Origin: Fortiea contorta PCC 7126
GTDB taxonomy: Bacteria; Cyanobacteriota; Cyanobacteriia; Cyanobacteriales; Nostocaceae
NCBI RefSeq assembly: GCF_000332295.1
Contig: NZ_KB235930.1
Span: 3,747,895 to 3,811,894 of the forward strand
Reading direction: 5' to 3'
DNA length: 64,000 nt
Positions 8,944-18,490 of the stretch are shown piece by piece. Made by a program: the position numbers and the translations under genes. The number at the start of each line of letters is the position of its first letter. Positions within the stretch are counted from its first letter, which is position 1. The notes below the pieces were generated by a model, which was not told the DNA's origin, made no database searches, and saw only the letters and a list, made by a program, of their open reading frames with translations.

Positions 8944-9810
8944 ATGCGTCGAGACTCGATATTTTACAAACTATTTCAACAATCCCCAACTTTACTATTT
9001 GAACTATTGACAAATCCTCCAGCAAATGCTGGTGAATATAAATTTGATTCGGTAGCTGTTAAAGAACCAAAATTTGAAATCGATGGGGTATTTTTACCAC
9101 CAGAAAACCAAAATCCGGGGGTTGTATATTTTTGTGAAGTTCAATTTCAGAAAGACGAACTGCTTTACGAACGAGTATTTGCAGAATCATCGTTATATTT
9201 TTACCGCAACCGAGCTAGATTTAGCGATTGGCAAATAGTCATAATTTATCCATCCCGTAATCTAGAACAAAGCGATCTTCATCCCCATCGTGTATTTTTA
9301 AATAGCGAACAAGTACATCGAGTGTATCTGGATGAATTGGGAGATATTCGCTCTTTACCTGTGTGGGTAGCATTGATGGTGTTAACTACCATAGAAGAAG
9401 AAATTGCACCACAACAAGCGAGATATTTGCTCTCTCGTTCTTCTATTGAACAACCAGAAACTGTAAGTCGCGCCATAATAGAGCTAGTAGTCACAATCAT
9501 GGTGTACAAATTTGAACAATTAAGCAGAACTGAGGTACAAGAAATGTTAGGAATTACACTCCAACAAACAAGAGTTTATCGAGAAATTAAGGAAGAGGGA
9601 ATACAGGAAGGAGAGCAGCGAGGACGAGAACAGGGAGAAAAATCGCTAATTCTTCGTCAACTAACTCGCCGTGTGGGAAAATTACCTGAAGATGTGCATG
9701 AGCGCATTGAAACTCTGTCTTTGGAACAATTAGAAAATCTTGGTGAAGCACTGTTAGATTTTACCAGTCTGGCTGATTTGCTCTCTTGGCTAGAAGCACT
9801 TGGGGATTAA
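8944..9810 (+). CDS. Rpn/PD-(D/E)XK-type nuclease-like protein with DUF2887 and C-terminal DUF4351
   Basis: 288 residues. The N-terminal half (MRRDSIFYKLFQQSPTLLFELL, then FEIDGVFLPP and VVYFCEVQFQKDE) matches the DUF2887/Rpn-like group, with the Asp and Glu-x-Gln pattern of a PD-(D/E)XK fold. A hinge rich in Glu, Gly, Gln and Arg (about residues 215-235) leads to a DUF4351 tail (LILRQLTRRVGKL..LENLGEALLDF). Such proteins are multi-copy in cyanobacteria; Rpn relatives promote recombination in E. coli, but activity here is an inference. The same tail occurs on a different N-terminal domain at 22807-23709. Confidence 0.85.
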   Translation: MRRDSIFYKLFQQSPTLLFELLTNPPANAGEYKFDSVAVKEPKFEIDGVFLPPENQNPGVVYFCEVQFQKDELLYERVFAESSLYFYRNRARFSDWQIVIIYPSRNLEQSDLHPHRVFLNSEQVHRVYLDELGDIRSLPVWVALMVLTTIEEEIAPQQARYLLSRSSIEQPETVSRAIIELVVTIMVYKFEQLSRTEVQEMLGITLQQTRVYREIKEEGIQEGEQRGREQGEKSLILRQLTRRVGKLPEDVHERIETLSLEQLENLGEALLDFTSLADLLSWLEALGD

Positions 9811-9870
9811 GATAGCGATCGCTCTGTGATGAATACCTGTTTATATGGTATTGTTTAAGGAATGTATTAA

Positions 9871-12240
9871 TTAAGCTCGCCCGCTTTTTGTTGGTTTAAC
9901 TACGCACTCAGGAAACTCGCTTTTGAGCGCCGGAAACACAGGACAAGGTGCTTGTTCTTGTAAATTCTCCGGTTTACTCCAAGTGAATGGGGCTTTTTGC
10001 GACGCAGACATCCACAACAATCGTTTGGCTCTTGTCATCGCTACATAAAGCAACCGATATTCTTCTGCAGTTTTCAAACTTTTTGCTTGTTCCCAAGCTT
10101 GAGTGACGTCTGGTATTTGCGGTTCTTTGTGTAGTGCTGCTCGCACTTGGGCGCGAGCTACTTCAGATAAGGTAAAATTGCCGAGGAATTGACTTTGGGG
10201 CGGTACCCAAAACCTACCAGGAATCAAATTTTCATGGAGAAAGGGAAGAAAAACATAGTCCCAGTCTAATCCTTTGGCTTTGTGCATGGTAATGATGGTC
10301 AGTTGACCGTTGCGGGTGTAGCGGGCTTCTAAATCTTCAGTTTCCACCGCTTCAAATCTTTCGGAACTGACGATTTCACTCAAAGCTGATAGCATCGCTC
10401 CCATGGAACTATCACCAGCTATCTGCTGATTGACTCTTTCTGTGAGTTTATCAGCGGTTGCTAGTTCTGCTTGGTCATAGTTTAGTGTCAAAGCGAGGAA
10501 GGAAATCAGGTGATAAATCGGTAATTCTAACCGGGCGCGGAGTAAACTACGACATAAGTGTGAGGCTTTTTGTACCGCCTCTAATTGGGGTGGAGCTAGG
10601 GGGCCAGGATACAAAAAGTCTTCTGGTAAGCTAGCTAGGGCGTTGAGGTCTTGAGTTGGTATCAACTGACGCTTGACTAAAACCTCAAGGGCAACTTTAA
10701 GATAATCGGGGGAATGAGGGCGCTCGCAAAATTGCAATAGTCCTAAAATTTCCTGGGGAATATGAGAACGGCGATCGCGTTCTCCTACATCATAAAGTGT
10801 AATTTCATGCTCTTTGCATATCGGTGTCAGCGCCTCTGCTAACCATCTTCCTTGGCGATTCTCCCGGACTAAAATTGCTGCACTGATTTTTGTTTGGTCT
10901 TGAGCAAATAATTCAATCACCCTTTGTGACAATAATTCTACAGTGTGATAAATATCACGTGGTGTATATAACTCTAATCCTCTTCCCACCGGTGCGGGGT
11001 TAGCATCTTGCTGGGGATCGCCTGTGTCTACTGGGCGGATGTATTGGGGACGGAAGGGTGTTTGTTGATTTTTGACGCCGTAGAAGCTGTTGATCCATTC
11101 CAGGGCAAAATTAGCCGCAGTGATAATTATTCTCGTACTGCGACCAGCTTGATCCATGGTTGCTAGTTGCTGGAGGCGATCGCATTCGTAGCAAAATTGT
11201 CGAAAATAAATCGGATCAGCTGGGGTAAAAGTAGAGTTAATCGCTTGGTTGGGATCACCGACTCTGATTAAATTGATTCGCGATGAAGTGGATGATAAAT
11301 TTTCCTTTGCTTCCTCATCTCCATCACGCGCCAAAATTTCTAACAACTGGGTCTGTAAGGGGCTAGAATCTTGAGCTTCGTCTTCAAAAACTGCAAAAAC
11401 TTGGTTTTGTTCTAGGTGACGAGCGCTGGTGTTTTCGAGGACGCGCAGTGCGGCTAAGATCATGTCGTCGTAGTCGATGAACTCGCGCGATCGCATGATG
11501 TTTTGATATTGTGCATATAAGCCTGCGGCGATGCTTAAAATTCCATATGCATCTGTGGTTTCGTGACTCCATTGTTGCAAGTTTTCTGGCGATAAACCAG
11601 AACTTTTGGCTTCATGAATCACTGTAGTTGCTAATTCTGGTAATACTTCTGTCCGTAATACCGATTGACGACGCAATCTTTCTGTTTCTTCGCCGTCGAA
11701 TTGGCTACCTTCCAGTAACCGTAAATACCGTTGAGGATGGCTGTTAATCCATTGTTCTACAGCGGTTCTGATAAAGCGATGACTTTGGTTTGGTGTAATT
11801 AATGTGACATTTTCTAACTGCAAACCAGATAAATTAGGATAGCGACTGGCGATATTGAGTGCTAAACCATGCAAGGTATGGACAACAAAGCCGGTCTGCG
11901 GTAGAGATAAATCTTCGCGTAAATATTTGCGGATTTTGGCTTTAATATTCGCAGCAGCGGAGCGGGTAAAAGTCACCACTACCAACTGACGACGAGAAGA
12001 GGAACCAGATTGAGTATAACATTCATATTGGCGAGCAATAGCGATCGCTGCTGCTGCTGCCATCCCTGTAGATTTACCAGCACCAGGAACCGCAGACACA
12101 GCTAACGGCCCAGCTTTCCAATCCGCCATTTGCTGTTGTCCGGGACGCAAACTCTGACAAATACGAGATATGGCCTCTGTGCGCAGGGATGACATCGGCG
12201 ATGGCTGGACTAGTTCTGAGGGTAGAGATTCTGGAGACAC
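9871..12240 (-). CDS. UvrD/Rep-type ATP-dependent DNA helicase (superfamily 1)
   Basis: 789 residues. Walker A is AVPGAGKST at 50-58, motif Ia VVTFTRSAAANIK follows, motif II appears as FEDEAQDSSPLQ, motif III as RVGDPNQAIN, motif V as ITMHKAKGLDWDYVF and motif VI as YVAMTRAKR. All core SF1A motifs are present, so the enzyme should be active. The family unwinds DNA 3' to 5' in repair. An alternative start at Met16 (12195) would trim a poorly structured N-terminus. There is no adjacent RecB or AddB nuclease, and no nuclease domain is visible at the C-terminus. The histidine kinase gene ends 20 bp upstream on the same strand, so the pair may be co-transcribed. Confidence 0.93.
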   Translation of the reverse strand: MSPESLPSELVQPSPMSSLRTEAISRICQSLRPGQQQMADWKAGPLAVSAVPGAGKSTGMAAAAAIAIARQYECYTQSGSSSRRQLVVVTFTRSAAANIKAKIRKYLREDLSLPQTGFVVHTLHGLALNIASRYPNLSGLQLENVTLITPNQSHRFIRTAVEQWINSHPQRYLRLLEGSQFDGEETERLRRQSVLRTEVLPELATTVIHEAKSSGLSPENLQQWSHETTDAYGILSIAAGLYAQYQNIMRSREFIDYDDMILAALRVLENTSARHLEQNQVFAVFEDEAQDSSPLQTQLLEILARDGDEEAKENLSSTSSRINLIRVGDPNQAINSTFTPADPIYFRQFCYECDRLQQLATMDQAGRSTRIIITAANFALEWINSFYGVKNQQTPFRPQYIRPVDTGDPQQDANPAPVGRGLELYTPRDIYHTVELLSQRVIELFAQDQTKISAAILVRENRQGRWLAEALTPICKEHEITLYDVGERDRRSHIPQEILGLLQFCERPHSPDYLKVALEVLVKRQLIPTQDLNALASLPEDFLYPGPLAPPQLEAVQKASHLCRSLLRARLELPIYHLISFLALTLNYDQAELATADKLTERVNQQIAGDSSMGAMLSALSEIVSSERFEAVETEDLEARYTRNGQLTIITMHKAKGLDWDYVFLPFLHENLIPGRFWVPPQSQFLGNFTLSEVARAQVRAALHKEPQIPDVTQAWEQAKSLKTAEEYRLLYVAMTRAKRLLWMSASQKAPFTWSKPENLQEQAPCPVFPALKSEFPECVVKPTKSGRA

Positions 12241-12260
12241 AATTTATAATTCTTAATACG

Positions 12261-14015
12261 TTATCCTTCTTTCAACTCGCTCTCAGTATAAGAAAGGATA
12301 ACTGGTTGTTGATAAAGTGGGACTGTGAATGTCACAGTGGAACCGAGTCCTTCACCAAGACTGTAAAAATGCACCTCACCACCCATAGCTTCCACTAATT
12401 TTTGAGATATTGCTAATCCTAAACCAGTACCACCAAACTGACGAGTGCGAGAACCGTCAACTTGAGAGAATAATTGAAATAGTTTATCCTGCTTATCTAA
12501 AGAGACGCCAATTCCCGTATCAGCGACGCGCACTCGTACCATTCCTGGGAATTGCTGCTCTTGGAATTTGGTTTTTTTCCTGACCAAATCAGCGCTGACG
12601 GTAACACCGCCTTCTTGGGTGAATTTAATGGCATTATTCACCAAGTTGATCATTACTTGTAGTAATCTTTGATAGTTGCCTTGAACAATTATTTCATCAG
12701 AAGTTGCGGGTATTTGCATCCCAAAGCTGAGGTTCCGCATTTGCGCTTGGGGACGCATGAAGTTATCGACATCATTAAATAATTCATCTAGTTTTACTGG
12801 TGTGCAGTCAAGCTCCATTTTCCCAGCTTCAATTTTGGCAATATCCAAAATGTCGCTGACGACTTCCAGTAGGTGTAATGATAGATGATGGGCTTCACAG
12901 AGAAATTCTTTTTGTTCTTCTGGATCATCTGCCATTCCGTCTAAAATCAGCTTTAGGAAACCGATCATCCCGTTGAGGGGTGTACGAATTTCGTGGGAGA
13001 CATTAGCCAGAAACTCGCTTTTGAGACGGGAAGCTTCTTCGGCTTTTTGACGAGCTATTTCTAATTCTTGGTATAAGGTAGCATGAGCGATCGCTGTGCC
13101 TAATTGATCTGCTACTTCCTTTGCTAGTTCGATTTCCGCTTCTGTCAAAGGATAGCACTCATCCCGCAGACTCAAAGCAATTAATCCATTTGCTTGGTCT
13201 TGGTGGGATGTTGCTACTAGTAAGATTTTTTTATTGGGACATAAATTATACCTTGGCACTTCCATAACAATTGGTTCCAAGGTGGTCAAAACTTGAATAA
13301 AAGCAGGTTCAGCGGTGACATCGATTTCTACACCCCGCATTGAGCGCAGGTCTGATTGATGATACTCTGCTATCACCTGTAATTTTGTGTTGGATGGCTG
13401 ATATGGGAACATCACACACCGCTCTAGTCGGAGTGCTTTCCCTAGACTATCAACTGTTTGTTGCCAGATGATATCTATGTCCAAGTTGCGGCGGATATTC
13501 CTGGTGATTCTGTTGACAATTTTTTGGTGTTTGTGCGATCGCAGCGCTAATTCTAACTGTGTTGGTGTTTTTAATATTACATCATCTGCTTGCTGATTAA
13601 TTTTAGTCTGCAATAAGCGACCCATCACGAACACTGTAGTAGCAACTTTACCCAATTTCGGCATCACGGGGCTAATAATCAATTCCAACTCAAATAACTG
13701 CTGGTGATGACTAAACCAGCACTGCAATTTTTCCGGTACCAAATTTGTTAATACCTCGTGGAGCTTTTCTAAATAAGAGCTTTTGTCTGCGGGTACAAAG
13801 CTTTCATACTCACTCACTTCGTCATTTAGCTGCTGGGGGTTTAATCCCAGCAGTTCACTTTGCTGCCAATAAAAGCTCAGATAGCGCCCTGTTCCATCTT
13901 GCGTATACACCAACTCTGCCCCCAGACTATGTATGGGTATACCAGTCTGATTGGTAACAGATTCCATATTTTGAGAGAATAAGTTAGGCAATTGAGAATT
14001 GGCAGTAATAATCAT
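12261..14015 (-). CDS. PAS-GAF sensor histidine kinase
   Basis: 584 residues. The N-terminal part (about 20-135) looks like a PAS domain (LGAELVYTQDGTGRYLSFYW, LLGLNPQQL). A GAF domain spans about 170-315 and is followed by a coiled linker. HisKA has the H-box FLANVSHEIRTPLNGM with the phospho-accepting His at 341. The HATPase domain has the N-box (LVNNAIKFT), G1 (VADTGIGV) and G2 (FGGTGLGLAI). No transmembrane segment or receiver domain is visible, so it is a soluble orphan kinase of the kind abundant in filamentous cyanobacteria. The signal and partner regulator are unknown. No response regulator gene is nearby. Confidence 0.92.
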   Translation of the reverse strand: MIITANSQLPNLFSQNMESVTNQTGIPIHSLGAELVYTQDGTGRYLSFYWQQSELLGLNPQQLNDEVSEYESFVPADKSSYLEKLHEVLTNLVPEKLQCWFSHHQQLFELELIISPVMPKLGKVATTVFVMGRLLQTKINQQADDVILKTPTQLELALRSHKHQKIVNRITRNIRRNLDIDIIWQQTVDSLGKALRLERCVMFPYQPSNTKLQVIAEYHQSDLRSMRGVEIDVTAEPAFIQVLTTLEPIVMEVPRYNLCPNKKILLVATSHQDQANGLIALSLRDECYPLTEAEIELAKEVADQLGTAIAHATLYQELEIARQKAEEASRLKSEFLANVSHEIRTPLNGMIGFLKLILDGMADDPEEQKEFLCEAHHLSLHLLEVVSDILDIAKIEAGKMELDCTPVKLDELFNDVDNFMRPQAQMRNLSFGMQIPATSDEIIVQGNYQRLLQVMINLVNNAIKFTQEGGVTVSADLVRKKTKFQEQQFPGMVRVRVADTGIGVSLDKQDKLFQLFSQVDGSRTRQFGGTGLGLAISQKLVEAMGGEVHFYSLGEGLGSTVTFTVPLYQQPVILSYTESELKEG

Positions 14016-14188
14016 TAATCGAGTTGAATAATAAACTAGCCGCCGACAACCGAGTTGTTAAAGCTGCTTAAAGTTTGGCATAAATTATTACAGCTTTGAC
14101 AAGCTCAATTGGTGATTTACCCTCTCTGGAAGGCAGATTGAAAGATTTTACATGTTTTTTATTTTGCATTTATCATTTATTTATAAAA

Positions 14189-14425
14189 TCAATCATTCCA
14201 TTCGCCTCTAGCGGGAACGGGCGTGCGCTTGGGAGAGCGTGTCAGTTCATCATCTCTGGGAACTTCACCCCGTAACCATTGACGAATTGCTACTTCGATC
14301 ACTTTACTAGGATCATTGGTTAGGTGCTGAATTTGCTCCACTAACTCAGAATCCAGGTGAACTGCAATTTCTACCTTGTCAGCGTGTCTATTTTCCGCAT
14401 CGGTAGATTTTTCTTTCATATTCAT
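14189..14425 (-). CDS. Small ribbon-helix-helix-like protein (78 aa)
   Basis: The centre of the protein, VEIAVHLDSELVEQIQHLT followed by DPSKVIEVAIRQWLRGE, has the strand-helix-helix pattern of CopG/MetJ-type RHH domains: a polar strand, a helix beginning at D-S-E, a turn and a second helix with a WL pair. The flanks are charged and probably disordered. Such proteins can be antitoxins or autonomous DNA-binding regulators. No toxin gene is adjacent, so an antitoxin role is not supported. The upstream ATG at 14425 is used; an ATG two codons later is possible. No clear Shine-Dalgarno sequence is seen. Confidence 0.6.
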   Translation of the reverse strand: MNMKEKSTDAENRHADKVEIAVHLDSELVEQIQHLTNDPSKVIEVAIRQWLRGEVPRDDELTRSPKRTPVPARGEWND

Positions 14426-14939
14426 AGGTTTTTATGCTCAGAATTTTTTTGTCAACAACTTTGTAAAGCAGTTTTCTTCTCATTTCGGGTTATTTCACTG
14501 ACAAATGTAAAATTTATAGTTACATGTTTCCCCGAAATCCCACCAAATTAATAGTTTCCGGTAGCAAGTGATAATTATTATAGAACTTACTAGACAACAC
14601 TCTCTAGAAGTTTTGTCAGCCAACAGGTGCAAAGCGGACGATGAAAAATAGCCACCGCCTGTAAAAACCCGACGATGTACTTATATACACTTATTGTACG
14701 CTGTTGGTTGATCAATACCAGCAACCAAAATATAGACTTTTATTGATTCTTAAAGGAATAGGGCTAGAGAAGTGGGGAAGGATAAATTCTTTTTCTTTCC
14801 ACACTACCCAAACTCCCTGATCTTTCAACGCCCCATACCCAATCAAAACACTATGCAGCGTCCTGAGCTAAGAAAGCATTAAAATACATGAAGTAAATAG
14901 CTTTATTAACCTTGGTTGCTGCTTCAGCAAAGATAGTAT
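14426..14939. other. 514-bp intergenic region between divergent genes
   Basis: AT-rich region carrying the upstream sequences of the RHH-like gene (minus) and lepA (plus). No convincing open frame, hairpin with T-run or repeat is seen. The lepA start lies directly after a TATA-like run. Confidence 0.6.
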
Positions 14940-16751
14940 ATGACTGACGTTCCCGCAGTTCGCATTCGCAATTTCTGTATTATTGCCCACATCGACCACG
15001 GGAAATCAACCCTAGCTGATCGCTTACTACAAGCGACTGGTACGGTTGATGACCGACAGATGAAGGAACAGTTTCTCGACAATATGGATTTGGAACGGGA
15101 GCGCGGCATTACAATTAAGCTGCAGGCTGCCCGGATGAATTACACAGCCAAAGATGGTCAGCAATATGTGCTGAATTTAATTGATACGCCGGGACATGTG
15201 GATTTCTCTTATGAAGTGTCGCGTTCTCTGGCTGCTTGTGAGGGGGCGCTGTTGGTTGTAGATGCGTCCCAAGGCGTAGAAGCGCAGACTTTGGCGAATG
15301 TGTATTTGGCGCTGGAGCATAATTTAGAAATTATCCCAGTGTTAAATAAAATTGATTTGCCAGGTGCAGAACCAGACCGAGTAGTTGGGGAAATTGAAGA
15401 AATTATCGGTTTAGATTGTAGTGGAGCGATTCTCGCGTCGGCGAAAGAGGGGATTGGGATTGATCAGATTTTAGAAGCAATTGTAGAACGAGTTCCCCCA
15501 GCGCCGAATACGGTAAATGAGCGTTTGCGGGCATTGATTTTTGACAGCTATTATGATAGTTACCGGGGAGTGATTGTCTATTTTCGCGTGATGGATGGTA
15601 CGGTGAAAAAAGGCGATCGCATTTATTTGATGGCGTCTGAGAAAGAATATGAAATTGATGAGTTAGGGGTACTTTCTCCCACTCAGAAGCAGGTGGAAGA
15701 ACTTCACGCCGGAGAAGTAGGCTATTTGGGCGCAGCAATTAAAGCTGTGGCTGATGCGCGGGTTGGGGACACAATCACTCTCGCCAATGCGAAAGCTCCA
15801 GAACCGCTACCTGGTTACACCGAAGCTAACCCGATGGTGTTTTGCGGGATGTTCCCCATCGACGCTGATCAATTTGAAGATTTGCGGGAAGCGTTGCAAA
15901 AACTGGAACTCAATGATGCGGCGCTACATTATGAACCGGAAACTTCTAGCGCGATGGGGTTTGGTTTCCGTTGCGGGTTCTTGGGTCTGCTACACATGGA
16001 AATTGTCCAGGAACGGTTGGAGCGGGAGTATAATCTAGATTTGATTATTACTGCGCCTTCTGTGGTGTATAAGGTCATCACTATCAAGGGCGAGGAATTG
16101 TATATCGATAATCCTAGCCATTTACCTGCACCCAATGACCGAGAAAGAATTGAGGAGCCTTACGTCCAAGTAGAAATGATTACACCGGAAATTTACGTCG
16201 GAACGTTGATGGAATTGTCACAAAACCGACGCGGTGTATTCAAGGATATGAAATATCTCACCCAAGGACGCACTACACTGACTTATGAGTTACCTTTGGC
16301 TGAGGTGGTGACTGACTTTTTTGACCAGATGAAATCGCGATCGCGTGGTTATGCAAGTATGGAATATCACCTGATCGGTTATCGGGAAAATCCTCTGGTG
16401 AAGCTGGATATTATGATTAACGGTGATCCGGTCGATTCTTTGGCGATGATTGTCCACCGTGATAAAGCTTACAATGTTGGGCGGTCAATGGCTGAGAAGT
16501 TGAAAGAGTTGATTCCCCGTCACCAGTTTAAGGTACCCATTCAAGCTTCTATCGGTAGCAAAGTCATCGCCAGTGAACATATTCCGGCTTTGCGGAAAGA
16601 TGTGTTAGCCAAGTGTTATGGCGGTGATATCAGCCGCAAGAAGAAACTTTTGCAGAAACAAGCTAAGGGTAAAAAGCGGATGAAGTCTGTGGGGACGGTG
16701 GATGTTCCCCAGGAGGCGTTTATGGCCGTATTAAAGCTGGATCAAAGTTGA
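14940..16751 (+). CDS. lepA: Elongation factor 4 (LepA), ribosomal back-translocase GTPase
   Basis: 603 residues, the usual EF4 length. G1 is AHIDHGKST at 16-24, the switch region has [15 protein letters not shown]3 is DTPGHVDF, G4 is NKIDLPGA and G5 is SAKEGIG. The C-terminal domain specific to LepA is complete, with the basic [22 protein letters not shown] near the end. It acts on the ribosome during stress and initiation and is not essential in most bacteria. It is a stand-alone gene with its own upstream region and a hairpin just after the stop codon. Confidence 0.98.
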   Translation: MTDVPAVRIRNFCIIAHIDHGKSTLADRLLQATGTVDDRQMKEQFLDNMDLERERGITIKLQAARMNYTAKDGQQYVLNLIDTPGHVDFSYEVSRSLAACEGALLVVDASQGVEAQTLANVYLALEHNLEIIPVLNKIDLPGAEPDRVVGEIEEIIGLDCSGAILASAKEGIGIDQILEAIVERVPPAPNTVNERLRALIFDSYYDSYRGVIVYFRVMDGTVKKGDRIYLMASEKEYEIDELGVLSPTQKQVEELHAGEVGYLGAAIKAVADARVGDTITLANAKAPEPLPGYTEANPMVFCGMFPIDADQFEDLREALQKLELNDAALHYEPETSSAMGFGFRCGFLGLLHMEIVQERLEREYNLDLIITAPSVVYKVITIKGEELYIDNPSHLPAPNDRERIEEPYVQVEMITPEIYVGTLMELSQNRRGVFKDMKYLTQGRTTLTYELPLAEVVTDFFDQMKSRSRGYASMEYHLIGYRENPLVKLDIMINGDPVDSLAMIVHRDKAYNVGRSMAEKLKELIPRHQFKVPIQASIGSKVIASEHIPALRKDVLAKCYGGDISRKKKLLQKQAKGKKRMKSVGTVDVPQEAFMAVLKLDQS

Positions 16752-16760
16752 TTTTTTTCA

Positions 16761-16789
16761 ACGCAAAGTAGCGCGGAGTTTTTTTGCGT
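16761..16789 (+). terminator. Probable terminator of lepA
   Basis: ACGCAAA pairs with TTTGCGT around a 15-nt loop that itself ends in a T-run. It starts 10 nt past the lepA stop. The T-run lies inside the 3' arm rather than after it, so termination efficiency is uncertain. From 16790 to 17094 no further gene is supported; one GTG-started frame at 16788-16976 lacks coding character. Confidence 0.55.
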
Positions 16790-17094
16790 GGGACGAGTTT
16801 TTAAATTGGTAGGGGAGGGTAAGGAGGAGATGATCTCTTTACCCTTTTTGCTGAGGGAGGTGATGGGAGAAAACATTCTTCCCTTGGCTTGGTTTACCAG
16901 TTATGATTTTGGGTTACAAGTTAACGCTGATTTTTCGTTGATTGAGAGTTTTTCATCCCTAATCTTTAGTCCCTAGTCGAGCTTTGGCGAAAAGCTGACA
17001 ATTTTAGTAAACATATTTACTGTGAACAGCATCCCTGTATTTTTAGATAGATGTAGTTTTGTAGCTTTTGATAAAGCATCGGAGAGTTGAGTCC

Positions 17095-18285
17095 ATGAAG
17101 ATACTGGTACTGAGTTGGGAATTCCCGCCGAGGATAGTTGGTGGAATTGCTCGTCATGTGGCGGAGTTGTACCCAGAGGTGGTGAAGCTGGGACATGAAG
17201 TCCATTTGATTACAACTGAGTTTGGTCAAGCTTCGATGTATGAGGTGGTGGAGGGAGTCCACATACATCGAGTACCGGTAGCTGCTGGTCAGGACTTTTT
17301 CCACTGGGTGGTAAATTTGAATAGCAGCATGGGTCATCACGGTGGAAAGTTGATTATGGAGGAAGGGCCGTTTGATTTAATCCATGCCCATGATTGGTTG
17401 GTGGGAGATGCGGCGATCGCTCTCAAGCATAATTTTAAGATACCACTGATTGCCACAATTCACGCTACTGAATACGGGCGTTATAACGGTATTCATACTG
17501 ATACTCAAGGTTATATTCATCGTAAAGAGGAATGGTTGGTTTACAATTCTTGGCGAGTGATTGTCTGTAGTGAATATATGCGCGGGGAGGTGGGACGGGC
17601 GTTACACAGTCCTGGGGATAAAATTGATGTGATTTATAACGGAATTCGCCCGGAAAAGAAACAACACCACGAAGATTTTCACGCGCAGGATTTTCGCCGC
17701 CGTTTTGCAGAAGACAATGAAAAAATTGTCTATTATGTGGGGCGGATGACTTATGAAAAGGGTGTGACTTTATTGCTGAATGCTGCGCCCAAGGTGCTTT
17801 GGGAAATGGGCGGTCATGTGAAATTTGTGATTGTTGGTGGTGGGAATACTGACAATCTCAAGCGTCAAGCCTGGGATTTGGGTATTTGGCACAAGTGTTA
17901 TTTTACAGGTTTTCTCTCGGATGAATATTTAGATAAATTCCAAACTGTGGCTGATTGCGCGGTGTTTCCTAGTTTGTATGAACCTTTTGGGATTGTGGCT
18001 TTAGAAAGCTTTGCTTCTCGCGTTCCCGTGGTGGTTTCTAATACGGGTGGGTTTCCGGAAGTTGTCCAACACACCAAAACAGGCGTTGTCACTTGGGTAA
18101 ATAATCCCGACTCTATCGCTTGGGGAATTTTAGAAGTGTTGAAAAACCCCGGTTATCGCCAATGGTTAGTAGATAATGCTTATGAAGATTTACAGTGTCG
18201 CTTCTGTTGGACAAAATTAGCGCAACAAACCGTAGCTGTTTATGAGCGAGTTGCGAAAGAGAGGAAGCAAGTCTTGTGGTTTTAA
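17095..18285 (+). CDS. GT4-family glycosyltransferase
   Basis: 396 residues from the ATG at 17095, preceded by GGAGAG. The frame is open 27 bp further, but this start opens with the family pattern MKILVLSWEFPPRIVGGIAR. The GT-B fold is complete: an N-terminal Rossmann domain (HDWLVGDAAIALKH, IHATEYGR), then YVGRMTYEKG and the donor-binding ExxxxxE motif in SLYEPFGIVALESFASRVPV. The start is similar to glycogen synthase-like GT4 enzymes, but acceptor and donor cannot be assigned; sucrose-, glycogen- or polysaccharide-related roles are possible. It is a soluble protein and stands alone. Confidence 0.9.
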   Translation: MKILVLSWEFPPRIVGGIARHVAELYPEVVKLGHEVHLITTEFGQASMYEVVEGVHIHRVPVAAGQDFFHWVVNLNSSMGHHGGKLIMEEGPFDLIHAHDWLVGDAAIALKHNFKIPLIATIHATEYGRYNGIHTDTQGYIHRKEEWLVYNSWRVIVCSEYMRGEVGRALHSPGDKIDVIYNGIRPEKKQHHEDFHAQDFRRRFAEDNEKIVYYVGRMTYEKGVTLLLNAAPKVLWEMGGHVKFVIVGGGNTDNLKRQAWDLGIWHKCYFTGFLSDEYLDKFQTVADCAVFPSLYEPFGIVALESFASRVPVVVSNTGGFPEVVQHTKTGVVTWVNNPDSIAWGILEVLKNPGYRQWLVDNAYEDLQCRFCWTKLAQQTVAVYERVAKERKQVLWF

Positions 18286-18490
18286 TTTTTAGCCTGACGC
18301 AAAAGTACATCTATTAAGGTCAAAAGTCAAGGATTTTTGCACCGCCAACAACCTTGACCAATAATTAATGACACAGAAAAATGTTCACTCTGCGTTATTT
18401 TTGCGTTAAAAAACACAACACACTCTGTACGCTGGGAACTATACTCCTTCTGGTGAGAAAGTTAGCAATATTTGCAGTTTGCGCCAGAAG

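Noticed and set aside
14189-14425. Antitoxin of a type II toxin-antitoxin pair
   Set aside because: The RHH-like fold is plausible, but no toxin gene is next to it on either side.
14680-14705. NtcA-type site (GTAC..TAC) upstream of lepA
   Set aside because: GTA and the following half-site do not have the GTA-N8-TAC spacing.
16788-16976. 62-codon GTG frame after lepA
   Set aside because: Overlaps the terminator hairpin, no Shine-Dalgarno sequence, no similarity that I recognise.
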